DNA of 64,000 nucleotides from Skeletonema tropicum (GCA_037178625.1 CM074141.1:1984001-2048000), one strand, 5' to 3'; shown: positions 42,310 to 52,757, numbered from the stretch's first letter. Translations and numbers: made by a program. The notes: generated from the sequence alone by a model not told the origin.

Positions 42310-42723
42310 GGCTGTGATTTTGTTTGCTCGAACTCGAACTGCGAACTGCGAACTGGTGTCGGCATCAAATTTCGAGATAACGGCATTTGTAGTTGAGAGT
42401 CCATGTGAAAAGGTACTTCCATGTGGAACTTGTGAGTTCGGAGTTGCGAGTTCGAAGAAAAAAAAATTTGCGAACTGGAGGCCCAGTTCGAGCCCGAATC
42501 CTCATCCATCTCGAACTCCGAACTCGACATGTACCTATTCCTATGTGCCTTACGTGAGTGCCGTTTTGACTCGGCACTAACATATTTCAATAAAAGGGCT
42601 CTTTCTTGTTGCCCAAAAAATCATGCGTTGAATACGGTACTCAATTACACGAAAGCCGGTAGAGCTCCTTTTCAGTTCGGAGTTGCGAGAGGTTGCGAGT
42701 TCGAGCAAACAAAATCACAGCCT
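42310..42723. mobile_element. PIF/Harbinger-like MITE, 414 bp
   Basis: Perfect terminal inverted repeats start GGCTGTGATTTTGTTTGCTC and extend about 27 bp. They are flanked on both sides by TTA (42307-42309 and 42724-42726), the 3-bp target duplication typical of PIF/Harbinger elements. Next to the termini are tandem GCGAACT/GAGTTGC units. ORFs inside are mirror readings of these repeats and are not genes. Confidence 0.85.
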
Positions 42724-42726
42724 TAG

Positions 42727-44100
42727 GTAGTGTGTGTGGTCATAGGCCGAAGGTGTAGAGAAGTAAGTAAGTAGTAAGAAAAATGACTAGTTGTCTCAAG
42801 TTTTGAGAAAGGGCGTCATTGTCAATGTCCAACGGCATATCTCAGTGCCGCGGTATACTTTCCACTACCAGAAAGTCGCCTATTGTAAGAGATCAGACAC
42901 GTAGCCTCAAGTCAATCACAACAGATTTGGTACTCCGAAAACCATAAACAGCTTCGCACTAGAAGGTGGTTCTGGTCCTGTCCGTGGTTCTGGAATGACA
43001 TACTTAAGTACTTATGCGATGCGCATAAGAAGTGAAGATGATACTTAGTACTTACTTCTATGCTACTTATCTCTAGAGAGTTAAGTAGTGCGTGCCGGTC
43101 TTTTGGTCTTTTCACTCGTGACGTGGTGGGTAGTAGAGATAAATAGTTAGAGAGAGAAGTAGGTATGGTAGTAGGTGAGACCGCAAGTTCAAATGTAGGT
43201 ACAATACGGCGCCAAATTCCCAGAGAACATTTTATTTTATCGCGAGGAATCGCGATGACTGAATGATGGTACACCTTTGTTCGGCAGCGCGCTGAAGATC
43301 TTTGTCGACGCACAGCACGCTAGAGAGCTGGCGAGAAGATGGAGCTGCTGTTTCATCTACTTCATGGTGAGTGGTAAGTCGTTTACTGGACGAGCATCAG
43401 CAATGTGAGCACTGAAAATTGATTAGTATTGTGAGCAAAATTCGCCATTGCCACTGCTCGCAATGATGAAAGATCTATTCTTGGACTTCAGAACCACTCT
43501 CAAATCTCGAAGTCACTCAGAAGTCTCAGCTCCTACATGCGTCAAAGTACATGATCATTAATCATAGATACCACCTACACAAATTACTTGCTACCCCTCC
43601 TATCATCCCAAATACCATCAACCAACCATCGCTGAGCAGAGATAACCGAGACCTGTAGTGTGAGTACAATGTACAAGCAACGACAAAGATACTTCTTATC
43701 TGGATTTCTAACACATCTCAATCGAGCAATCCCAACCTCCTCCTCTGACCTCTTCTTTCTATCCTTCCTCCCTTCCTTCCTTCCTTCCTTATCTCTCGCA
43801 GATCGGTTCCTTTCCACAAGAGGAAGGTGATTTCTTCTCAACCTTTGATGACGATGACGACGATTCCCCCTCCTCCCAACTCGATGAGCCCCTCTCCTTT
43901 TCAACAGATGATGGCATTAATTTTTATATCTCTTGATATATAATAATGTATAACCGCAAAAAATGCACGATCGTTTGCTGGCTATAGACGGCGGCAGCGA
44001 TTAGCAGGGGGCGGGGGGGCTAATATAATTAATAGTGAGTCCCCGGAGGCATTAGATTCATAGCTATATATGAGTGTGGGATAGTTAGATAGATGAGCGC
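42727..44100. other. Intergenic region with weak frames
   Basis: Minus frames of 133 aa (42912-43313) and 106 aa (43584-43904; basic, low complexity KEGRKEGRKDRKKR from a CCTT repeat at about 43768-43792) have no support. 43645-43663 holds ACCGAGACCTGTAGTGTGA, the terminal sequence of foldback element A, as a solo copy. Confidence 0.4.
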
Positions 44101-45697
44101 TTAAGGTCGAACACAAGTAATTCTTCCTACTATTCCTACGTACAAATCGCTGTTTTGGCCGTAGCTAGAGGGACGATTCCTATCGTAGCCTCAAATTCGC
44201 TAAACGGCACCACCACCCTCCGAATATCATCTTTTACACGCTCACCATGATGTCCTCCACTCCTATGGCCACAGTGATGCACAAATATTCAATACACCCA
44301 TTATACTCGGCTGAACCGATGGTATATATCATCTCCTAAGCCACCATGACGGGGATACTCAATTTATGAATCGAAACTTCAGAAAATAACGTCGCCATCT
44401 GCGGCATAAAATGTGCAACTTTTACCTCCCTTCACCCCTCCCATGGACATTTACATGGTGATATACGCCTAAGGAGAGGAATTCCTTGCATCCAATTGAT
44501 ATATATTATATGTTAGGCGTCTCTTGATACTTGGAGTGTTTTCAAATATCATCTAGTACGCGATCAAGCACATTTTATCAGTGAGAGGCAATCTATTTTT
44601 ATTCTCAGAGTGTATGTAATAATCAACTTTGAAAAGAGCCAATAACAGCAGGTGGGTGGTTTTCTTTGAACCACACGTTCAAATAATCGAATAGAAGACT
44701 TCTATGTGTTGGTGGTGCATCATATTTGAGTTTAATATCAGATACTATGTTATAATTTCTTAGTATTTTGTGTAAATTATTATATATGTAATACTTGATA
44801 AATATGATGTTACACACAATATTCACAATTAATATTACTCCCATGTATGTATAATATCATAATAATGATGCATTAATGTTTCTTTGATCGTTATCTACGC
44901 CGTTTGCATTGATTGTCAGTTGATTGTTGTGTTCGACAGAAACGAATTATTATGTATATTTTTGTACCGTGTAGGCGACGTCATATGGCCGTTCCTTCTG
45001 CTCCAGAGTGCCCAGCCGTCGTCTATAATAATATTGGAGTCAAGGGAGCGGGTTGGTGGCTTTCGGAGTTGGTTTATTGCCTCTCTTAACTGCACAGCAG
45101 CGTTGATGTAAAAAAATATTTAAAATATGTTGACACCAAGTAGCCGACGTTCAGGACGATGTAATCGGGCGAAGAAGCGGCTACCAAGACACTGACACCT
45201 CCCTATGGATATATAGTATCGAGGTTTGCGTCGTGGTGGCATAGTAAATGGTAGCAACGATGATTACCCAAGGCATCAGTCGACGACATCAGTTGCATCG
45301 ACCGATTTCCGTTACGTCGTGGACAGGGCTAGTTTCTCCTAGGATTTGTCGAACCATGTCGGACTTTTTGGAAGGCAATCTACAAATAGGCTTCTCCGCC
45401 TCCAGTATCAAAAGTCCGACATGGTTAGGTGCCGATTTTGTAATACTAGGCAGTCCACAATGGCATCATGGTGGTTGTGTCTTTGGCTGTTTGTGGTTGG
45501 TGAATGGTGAGAGAAAGTGTGAAGAAGCAACGGTCACTTTTCCTGCCCGTGGACAAAAAGGATGATGCGTGACTTAAATTGGCCGAAGATGGGTTCGCAT
45601 GGGGGTATACCAATTCCTATAGTAGAGCTACCGGCCCATCTTCACTAGATAAATGGCTACTTTTTGTTAGCGTTTTTTTACTTGTGTTCGACCTTAA
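44101..45697. mobile_element. TTAA-ended inverted-repeat element candidate
   Basis: A perfect 20-bp inverted repeat, TTAAGGTCGAACACAAGTAA at 44101-44120 and its complement at 45678-45697, bounds 1.6 kb. TTAA at both ends is the piggyBac-type target. The interior has no transposase, only frames of 73-105 aa without features. A 16-bp hairpin (CCATGTCGGACTTTT and complement, about 45353-45425) lies inside. Confidence 0.4.
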
Positions 45698-45974
45698 AAA
45701 AGATAAAAGAGCAAGCTACAACATAATAAAGAGCGAACTTTGCTTTCAGTTTTTCTGAATCGCTCGTCTTGCTTCTCAAGAAGCGCAAGGGCCTCGCAAG
45801 GGCCGCTCTAGTCGTGAAATGAGATTTTGCAAAGGCCCAATGCACTTTAGAAATTTCTGTTCGACAGTCCAGTACCGCTCTACCTGAATACACCACTCAT
45901 CTGCATCGAGGTAAAATACTTACAGGTAGGAGTAAGTTTCGTGTTTTGCAAGGGGTTGAATACATACTTAAGTA

Positions 45975-46775
45975 CAGTCGTCGTACGGTTATTTTGACAC
46001 ACGCTTATTTTGACATTACAGTTATTTTGACACAGCAGCAGAGAACACTACCTTCTCTTATCGCTGGCTTCCCCGCTTCTCCCGAGGAGGGAGAAGAGGC
46101 AGCTCAGCCACACAAACCACCATGACCATGACCATGACATTACCATACACAATACTTACACAATACAGCGAGACAAATTAATAAAGTAAAGGCAATAAGT
46201 TGCGACAACCGAATGTGGCGCCATACTTTAGGGTTCAGAAAGCTGCATCCAAGCCTTACTCACGGCACGACAATGCGTATTGGTTATTGGATCAATGTAA
46301 AAAGCATATCAAAGATTCGTCCGAGACACCATTGCTGCTTGCAGAGGCAGCATTAGACGCAATCAAGAAACTCCGTGAGAATGAGAATGCGGGTTCAGAG
46401 GAGGACGACGAGAATGACGACGAGGATGATGATGCAGATGCACGGTACAATATCTTCTTCAATTCATTTGGTCATCTACGCTCTCGTAACGTCGAATTGA
46501 TTATGGTCTTAAACAGCAAATCTGATGAATTGGTGAAAGATTTATCGTTGACTCTGGAACAACTGAAATTGACGTGGGAGCATGAAGACTTCTAAATATG
46601 TAAGCAACCTTGCTTTGTCTCCTCCTTTGTCTGAAACCTATGTACATACCTATGTACTGGTATTTAAGCTTATGTACCGATGCCTATTTACTTGCTACAC
46701 GGATGTTTTGACAAGTACGGTTATTTTGACACGCTGAGCCAGAACACAGTGTGTCAAAATAACTGTACGACGACT
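45975..46775. mobile_element. pogo/Tc1-like element, 0.8 kb
   Basis: Ends CAGTCGTCGTACGGTTATTT (left, preceded by TA) and, as complement, AGTCGTCGTACAGTTATTTT (right), continuing to TTTTGACACAC. Extra internal copies of GTTATTTTGACACA lie near both ends. TTATTTTGACA-type terminal repeats with TA targets are typical of Tc1/pogo elements. The TA at the right end is not preserved. It contains one 131-aa frame. Confidence 0.6.
46200..46595 (+). CDS. Acidic ORF inside the pogo-like element
   Basis: The open frame runs from after TAA at 46182 to 46595 and encodes about 131 aa with no usable ATG (it starts at TTG). It has a helical N-terminus (YWLLDQCKKHIKDSS), an acidic stretch (GSEEDDENDDEDDDADAR) and a helical C-terminus (NVELIMVLNSKSDELVKDLS). 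Without an ATG it would need an upstream exon, or it is a remnant. No family is recognised. It is not transposase-like; no DDE motif is visible. Confidence 0.35.
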   Translation: MRQPNVAPYFRVQKAASKPYSRHDNAYWLLDQCKKHIKDSSETPLLLAEAALDAIKKLRENENAGSEEDDENDDEDDDADARYNIFFNSFGHLRSRNVELIMVLNSKSDELVKDLSLTLEQLKLTWEHEDF

Positions 46776-46826
46776 TTTTTGTGCATTGCTAACTAATTGC
46801 ATTGGCTTGGAATATTGGAATCGACC

Positions 46827-48503
46827 ATGCCCTTTCTCCAGACAGCAGCAAGGTTACGGCCGACATTATTACGCAGCAACGTCGGCCCAGTCACACAAGC
46901 CTACCAACTTCGAGTCCAAGCTGCTTCTTCCAATGGTCTAAGATTTGATCCAGAGCAATTGTCTCTCTGTTCCAAATTAGATGCACTCTACTCGTCATTC
47001 ACATCATCACCTGAAATATTGAGTGATCGCTTTCTGTCGATTCCAGATGAGCATTTGGAGGCGGCTGCCAATTATTATAGCGGTGCATCATCTTCGACAT
47101 CTACGATGCTCTCGTCGGCATTATTACGTCCATCATCTTTTGCCAATTATGACACTTCCAGCATGGCATTTGTCACTGCACATTCGTTACTTTCATCCTC
47201 CATACTATTTCCAAGACGGAAACAATCTAGCGGAATTTACATCCATGGCTCTGTCGGTGTAGGCAAAAGTATGCTCATGGATTTGTTTTATTCGATATGT
47301 ACAAATGGCCTCTCTGACAAGGAACAGCATGACGAGTCTGCAAATCACAATAACAGCAACAGCAATGCCGACTACAACTTCAAAAAGTACAAACCAATCA
47401 ATCTACAATGCAAACGATATCACTTTCACGAATTCATGATCCAAATCCATCAAAAAATTCACAATTTCAAAAAACTTCATCCAAAGTCGGATCCAATACC
47501 AACAATCTCGGCACAAATCGCTCGTGAGGCACGTGTATTGTGCTTTGACGAGATGCAAATTACCGATATTGCCGATGCCATGATCATCAAGCGGATATTG
47601 ACTCTATTAATAGATCATTTGGGTGTGGTGGTGGTAACTACGTCGAATCGACCACCGTGTGGATTGTATGAGGGGGGGATTAATCGAGCGGTGTTTTTGC
47701 CGTTGGTGGATGTGTTGAGGGAGAGATTGGTGGTTGTGGAGATGGGAGGGGTTGTGGATTATCGAAAGGAGAAGAAGAAGGGATTGATGATAAAGATGGA
47801 GGAGGAGGAGGAGTCTTGTTCGAATAGTAATGATGATGACGATGGTGGAATGGTGAGGTTACCTTCGTATTTGGTTACATCATCCAACTCTCAGTCAAAT
47901 GATGATGTGAAGGAGGTATTAAACGCACGGTTTGCAAGAGGAGGTGGCACAGAACGACAGGAGACACTACCCGTTGCAATGGGACGAACAATCCATGTCA
48001 AGAGAGCAAACGATTCGTGTGCCTGGTTTAGTTTTGCAGAGCTCTGTCATCAACCTCTCGGTGCGGCCGATTACATTGCCATTGCAGGTCGTTTCGACAC
48101 TGTGATTGTAGAGAATGTACCACAAATGAGTGGACATTGTTACAATGAAGCACGAAGGTTTGTAATCTTTATTGATGCATTATACGAGGCCAAGACAAAA
48201 CTTGTCTTGGCTGCAAATGTTCCAAGAGAGGACTTGTTTTTGGGATTTGATGCTACCGTGGAAACAAATGATGGTGATGAAGAAATTGCCATTGCAGACG
48301 CAAGTGGGGATACATTTGTTATTGGGGAGGGTGGGAGCTCTAGTTCATCATCTACAACAATGATCCGTACAAATAATGATAGAACGGTGGAATGGTCGGC
48401 TACGGGTAGGATTGGGGTGTCACTAGCTCAGCTCTCGGCTGTGAAGGAAGTCTCATTTTCGTTTCAGAGAGCTGAATCAAGGCTTGCTGAAATGACTATA
48501 TAG
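46827..48503 (+). CDS. AFG1: AFG1/LACE1-type mitochondrial AAA+ ATPase
   Basis: 558 aa from the ATG at 46827; the frame is open slightly upstream but starts there at TTG. The N-terminus (MPFLQTAARLRPTLLRS) is an Arg-rich amphipathic mitochondrial presequence. Walker A GSVGVGKS lies at about 140-147, HFHEFMIQIHQKIH at about 195-208, Walker B VLCFDEMQITDIADAM at about 238-253 and sensor-1 VTTSNRPP at about 271. The AFG1 block LYEGGINRAVFLPLVDVL and the C-terminal SFAELCHQPLGAADYIAIA follow. This family works in inner-membrane protein quality control and degradation of unassembled respiratory subunits. The protein is longer than the yeast and human members (about 480-510 aa) because of acidic and Ser/Asn inserts (EEEEESCSNSNDDDDGG near 325; SSSSSTT near 515). 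The gene lies 51 bp after the pogo-like element, which may supply part of its promoter. Confidence 0.92.
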   Translation: MPFLQTAARLRPTLLRSNVGPVTQAYQLRVQAASSNGLRFDPEQLSLCSKLDALYSSFTSSPEILSDRFLSIPDEHLEAAANYYSGASSSTSTMLSSALLRPSSFANYDTSSMAFVTAHSLLSSSILFPRRKQSSGIYIHGSVGVGKSMLMDLFYSICTNGLSDKEQHDESANHNNSNSNADYNFKKYKPINLQCKRYHFHEFMIQIHQKIHNFKKLHPKSDPIPTISAQIAREARVLCFDEMQITDIADAMIIKRILTLLIDHLGVVVVTTSNRPPCGLYEGGINRAVFLPLVDVLRERLVVVEMGGVVDYRKEKKKGLMIKMEEEEESCSNSNDDDDGGMVRLPSYLVTSSNSQSNDDVKEVLNARFARGGGTERQETLPVAMGRTIHVKRANDSCAWFSFAELCHQPLGAADYIAIAGRFDTVIVENVPQMSGHCYNEARRFVIFIDALYEAKTKLVLAANVPREDLFLGFDATVETNDGDEEIAIADASGDTFVIGEGGSSSSSSTTMIRTNNDRTVEWSATGRIGVSLAQLSAVKEVSFSFQRAESRLAEMTI

Positions 48504-48693
48504 CACGCTTTGGGGTTGGCAAGTGCTACAAAAGTTGTGATGATGAGATGATAGTACAGTCTAATTTGAGAGTAGAGTGAGACTGATCGAAATTGTGAAT
48601 GGGAAAATCTACAATATTGGGGCTTTTTTTATGAAAGTATTGAACCCCACACATCTACAAACAAATAATGCATTTCATGAAAAACTCGTTTCA

Positions 48694-50445
48694 CTATTTG
48701 GAAGCTGCTGGTGCTGGGTAGTAATTTGCTATTCGTTCCCACAGTGTCTTCATAAACCTTTGCTTGGCACCTCGTTTGGTAGTGACACCATGTTCTGCCG
48801 CCAGTCTCTGCAACTCCTCCATCGCATCCTTAATTTCAGACGGGACATGCTGGCAAGTCATGACGTGAACCGTCACATTATGAGCGAAACTAGAGCTAGA
48901 ATGATGCAACGCCTCTAGGTCAAGGGGGAAGTACATCCCCTTGTTGTGATACCCTTCGCCCGGGTGAGCTTTCGAACAACAATACTTGCAACAAAGGCCC
49001 GAGAGAGTATCCCATTTTTCTGGCTTGGTTTTCCTTCGACTCAATGCCGTGTTGGGTGGTCGGCAAGGAACGAATTGATGATACAAGACAAAGCAAAAGT
49101 CGCTCAGTGTTGGGAAATCCGATGGATATACAAAGGCTGCCTCTGCCTTTCGACAATTGGCAATCACTTGAAGTGTTTTTTCGGAAGCAATGTGAGAAAA
49201 CTTTAACCTCTTTAGACGGTCGTCAACCTTGGGAAAGATAACGTCGTTAAGATGTTTGAACGCGGTAGGATTTCTTGCAATACTCATAATTGCTTCAAGT
49301 TTTTCGGAAGGCTTTCCACTTGTATTGGGAGGTGCACCAAATATGAGACCTTCGGGTGTTTGCACTATGCCAATCTCACAGGCTGCTTCAGCCGCGTAGA
49401 CTCTGACGTATTTCAGAGGTACTTTCCTGTAAGTCTGCGAGACTAACTCCCTATACTTCGTTTTGATCTGGTCGGGAATGTAGTCACATGCCTCCAAGTG
49501 GGTACGTTGGAAATTCCTCACAGATTCACAAATATTGGCTGCCTTTGACGGAAACGAGACAGCCTGTTTGGCTCTCTCGCGCTTGGGAATATGCTTACAA
49601 TATGCACATCGTAAGCCTACCAAGTTGGATTTGGACCCACGTCCAATCCCTCCTGAGTTGTATTGTTTACTAGATACAAAGACTTCAATACACTCTGAGC
49701 GAAGGAAGTTATGGACTGGGTCAAGAAAGTGTTTATCTGTAGGAATGGAAAGCCTCGTTGGATGAGCAAAATTGATATTCTGATCCGCGATGCTTCGGAT
49801 GTGTAGTTGATTCGTGATCGTATTGATGCGAGGCACATCTTTTTTTATTTGATTATCAAGTTGAGGAATGTTGCTTTGTTGATGTTGCAGCATGATGCTT
49901 TGGAACTCCTGCTGCTGCTGGTCTAACTGCTTCCGATCAAAGATTGTGCCGGCTGAAGAACGACCATTTGCCACAATGTCATCATCACTTGATGTAAGAT
50001 GAGTATGGGGAGCCACACTGTCGGGGAAAAGATCCAAGACTTCAGGAGCGTTCAGTGGGCTCGGACTATTACCTACTACAGCTGATTCAAAGCATTCCTG
50101 CAGCAAATCGTCATCCAATAATGTATTCTCAGCATCGTCATCGGTGCTGAGAAGAGCAGTGCTTTGAGTTTGAGAAGAGGTGAGAGTCATGCCGACATTA
50201 TCTCTCAAGTTGGATCTGGAATAATCGACGACGGAGCTGGTGCCCCAGTCAAAATCGGAGTTGAGCCGCATAGATATAGATAGGAAAGAATCCTCCGCCT
50301 CTGTGTTATCTGAAAGTGATGACGGACTGTTTGTGAACAGTAACGGTAACGGTAGTGGTGAAAATGATTGAAACCCCGACATGATGATACTTCCATTTTC
50401 ATCCGTCTCCTCGTCGGAAGTAATGCTGACCTGATTCTTCGTCAT
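48694..50445 (-). CDS. Diatom-type double zinc-finger protein
   Basis: A 583-aa protein. The N-terminal 200 residues are acidic and Ser/Asp-rich with a Gln-rich patch (RKQLDQQQQEFQSI), like an activation region. Two related modules follow. Module one, about 270-325, has VGLRCAYCKH, then AVSFPSKAANICESVRNFQ, then H-x-x-x-C (THLEACDYIP). Module two, about 490-545, has SGLCCKYCCSKA, then GMYFPLDLEALHHSSSS, then VMTCQHVP. Each shows C-x-x-C...H-x(3-4)-C spacing reminiscent of BED-type fingers and looks duplicated. This architecture recurs in diatom genomes without a known function. A DNA-binding regulator is the best guess. The ATG at 50445 is the first in frame. Its 5' region (50132-50463) was copied to the transporter gene at 54 kb. 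Confidence 0.75.
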   Translation of the reverse strand: MTKNQVSITSDEETDENGSIIMSGFQSFSPLPLPLLFTNSPSSLSDNTEAEDSFLSISMRLNSDFDWGTSSVVDYSRSNLRDNVGMTLTSSQTQSTALLSTDDDAENTLLDDDLLQECFESAVVGNSPSPLNAPEVLDLFPDSVAPHTHLTSSDDDIVANGRSSAGTIFDRKQLDQQQQEFQSIMLQHQQSNIPQLDNQIKKDVPRINTITNQLHIRSIADQNINFAHPTRLSIPTDKHFLDPVHNFLRSECIEVFVSSKQYNSGGIGRGSKSNLVGLRCAYCKHIPKRERAKQAVSFPSKAANICESVRNFQRTHLEACDYIPDQIKTKYRELVSQTYRKVPLKYVRVYAAEAACEIGIVQTPEGLIFGAPPNTSGKPSEKLEAIMSIARNPTAFKHLNDVIFPKVDDRLKRLKFSHIASEKTLQVIANCRKAEAAFVYPSDFPTLSDFCFVLYHQFVPCRPPNTALSRRKTKPEKWDTLSGLCCKYCCSKAHPGEGYHNKGMYFPLDLEALHHSSSSFAHNVTVHVMTCQHVPSEIKDAMEELQRLAAEHGVTTKRGAKQRFMKTLWERIANYYPAPAASK

Positions 50446-50463
50446 GATCGTGATTTAATGAAG
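50132..50463 (-). repeat. Duplicated 5' gene segment, source copy
   Basis: Contains the upstream region, start codon and first roughly 105 codons of the zinc-finger gene. Similar at roughly nine bases in ten to 54346-54720 in the same orientation (shared GATATAGATAGGAAAGAATC, GGAGCTGGTGCCCCA, CATCGTCATCGGTGCTGAG). Confidence 0.8.
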
Positions 50464-50520
50464 AGTGTGGCAAAAGAACGATTCAAATGTCTTCAGTTTT
50501 GAGGTTGAGAAGGTGCAAAG

Positions 50521-50640
50521 CCCTCAAACAGATCTAAAATAGCAGATCTAACACTTTTATTAGCTGCAAGGAAATAGGTACTCTTACGTAGACATCGTGA
50601 CCTCGTTGTCGTGGGGTCATTTCAAAGTCTCTAAATTCTT
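50521..50640 (+). repeat. Dispersed repeat R2, copy 1
   Basis: Carries CCCTCAAA, GATCTAAAATAG, CAGATCTAAC, TTTTATTAGCTGC and GTTGTCGTGGGGTCATTTCA in order. Related copies occur at 51843-51950 and, shorter, 52701-52757, all in the same orientation. All three lie near starts or ends of genes in the 50-53 kb region. Confidence 0.7.
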
Positions 50641-50697
50641 CAGTTTTGAGTTTGAGGAGGTGCAAGGTGCAGAGCCGAGTGCGTTATTGATAATGTC

Positions 50698-51654
50698 ATG
50701 GCTCGATCATCATCATCTACCCTTGGACTTGCCTCGGCGGCAGCCTTCCTCGCCGCTGGCGCCTACATTTACAGGGGCGAGGAAGGCGAAGTTGTTCCTT
50801 GTGATGGAACTCATAGTCTCTTCATCGTGCATAAAGACGTCACCGTCATTCTGGCGAGGGCATTCTTTCGACATGGTTTCATCGCTGAAGTCATCTTTCA
50901 TGAGGGTGTCGAAAAGATTGAAGAAAGCGCATTCTTTCACTGCACATCCTTGAGACGAACAATCATGCCTTGCGTCACAATTTCGAATTGTTGAAAGGGA
51001 TGCATTTTATCGTTGTGCAGCCCTGACGGATGTCGAATGTGGCAAGCTGGAAATAGTTAAAGAAGGGGCATTCAATATGTGCACATCTTTAAGGACCATC
51101 AATCTGCCATCCATCGAGATAGCTGAAGGTTATGCATTCTGTGATTGCACCGCCCTGACAGACGCGAAGTCTGGTAGCAAACTGAGAAGAATTGAGGAGA
51201 GGGCATTCCTTGACTGCCGCTCTCTAGAACGAATCACCATCCCATTGAAAGATGGTTTGATTACTGGTGATGATATATTCAAGGGATGTGATAATTTGAA
51301 GCGAGTGTAGATCTTCTGGAAGGAGAACTTCACGAAACTATCGATGCTTTATTATTGGACGACTGGAGAAATGACATGAATGAAGAAATTGAGTCAATCA
51401 ATCAGATTCTTCCCAATGCAGGTGAAGGTTTTTATAGCATCTTTGGTAATGACGAGGAGGGAGAAAAGGCCCAGGTGATACGAAGGTGGATCAGATCAGT
51501 TCTTCGCAAAATTATTCACTATCAAGCAGAGCATCAACGCTACGTGAATGAGGCTGGTTCTACACTCCAGCTTGCTCTGCCTCACGATGTCATGATGAAT
51601 AATGTTCTTCCTTTTCTCGAGCTGCCATCGCATACATTTGAAGTGGAGAAATAG
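50698..51654 (+). pseudogene. BspA-like leucine-rich-repeat gene, frameshifted
   Basis: A member of the abundant diatom LRR_5 (BspA-like) family. The N-terminal part (50698-50994) has a hydrophobic start (GLASAAAFLAAGAYIY) and the first repeats (EKIEESAFFHCTSLRRTIMP). A 1-base shift near 50978 is needed to continue with RDAFYRCAALTDVECGKLEI. 51077-51310 holds further repeats (CTSLRTINLPSIEIAEGYAF, CRSLERITIPLKDGL). A second shift after KRV (51307) leads into DLLEGELHETIDALLLDDW and the family C-terminus 51355-51654 (RNDMNEEIESINQILPNA, NNVLPFLELPSHTFEVEK). The rest is well preserved, so it is a young pseudogene or the two indels are sequence errors. The role is unknown; LRR proteins bind other proteins. 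Confidence 0.8.
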
Positions 51655-51842
51655 GGAGAGATGGTGAAGGCAATAGTGACGATGAAGATGAAATGGAGGA
51701 GAATAGGAATAGATGTAGATTATGATTGACAGCCCCCAGCCACACTTCTGTTGTGATTACAGAAGACATACAATTATAAGTATTTGTACGTTGATCTTTC
51801 CGCAGTCTTAAGGGGAGCAGCATGTCTTCATCATGGAACAGT

Positions 51843-51950
51843 CCCTCAAAATAGAGATCTAAAATAGGCAGATCTAACTTTTATTAGCTGCGAAGAAGTC
51901 TTATGTAGTGACCTCGTTGTCGTGGGGTCATTTCAAAGTCTCTTCCTTCT
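51843..51950 (+). repeat. Dispersed repeat R2, copy 2
   Basis: Same blocks in the same order as 50521-50640, with small indels. It starts about 190 bp after the LRR relic. Confidence 0.7.
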
Positions 51951-52283
51951 TCTCTGAATAAAAGGAAAAGAAGCAGTCATTATAGTGAGACGGGTGTCTT
52001 CACTCCTCAATTGAGATTGGTCCAAGTTTGCTACTTCCTTACCGCCCCTGCCATTCTTTTTTGGTTGTTCATCCAACCAATGCACTCATTGTAGTTGTGG
52101 GTTTTTCGGCATCGGTTGTCTCTATAGATACGCTTATCAAAATCAAAATGAGGAATAAGATCTTAAAACCCCTCAAAATAAGCGATTTAGATGATTTTTT
52201 CCTGGTATAAATACGTAGGCCCCCAAGTAGGAATTTTGGTGTTTCACTCACAAAACAACCATGATAAAAATGACTTTTACTAC

Positions 52284-52697
52284 GGAGGCCAAAATCACAA
52301 ACAGCGATATTCGTACCAAACCAATGGTACAACCTTTTTGGTGATGATCATACGAGTGAGTCGAATCAAGGAACCAAGCAAATATTTATTTTTTTCGCAG
52401 AGATATGCCCATTTAGATTTTGCTAGTAATTCTCTCTAACAAATTTGTCCAGTAGTTAGACGATTTTACTAGCAAATGTAGATGACAATTTTGTGGAGTA
52501 TATCTGAGGTATGGAACCCAAACGTTCATTGTCCATCTGCTGAGATATAGAAGAATACGACTCTATCACTTGTTTCACCATAAAAGCACTTGTGGCAGAT
52601 TTGAGATTTTGGCCAAAGCTAGTAGGCTCTGCGGCGGCCATGGTCAAAAAATGTGCTTGAAAAACCAAATTTCACGTCTGTCCGGATCTAATTCGCT
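52284..52697 (+). repeat. Dispersed repeat R1, copy 2
   Basis: Counterpart of 12838-13310, same orientation. It is directly followed by the short R2 copy at 52701, so the two repeats are adjacent here but not at 12.8 kb. Confidence 0.7.
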
Positions 52698-52700
52698 TAT

Positions 52701-52757
52701 ATCTAAAATGGACTGTTGTCGTGGGGTCATTTCAAAGTCATCTTCTTCTCAAAAGGT
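52701..52757 (+). repeat. Dispersed repeat R2, copy 3 (short)
   Basis: ATCTAAAATGGACT followed by GTTGTCGTGGGGTCATTTCA and AAGTCATCTTCTTCT. The last part recurs at 54732-54745 in front of the transporter gene. Confidence 0.6.

Noticed and set aside
42300..42590. 96-aa and 88-aa ORFs within the 414-bp MITE
   Set aside because: They are read from the terminal and subterminal repeats in both directions and have no independent support.
46797..46826. Upstream TTG start for AFG1
   Set aside because: A non-AUG start is unlikely in a nuclear gene; the ATG at 46827 begins a good mitochondrial presequence.
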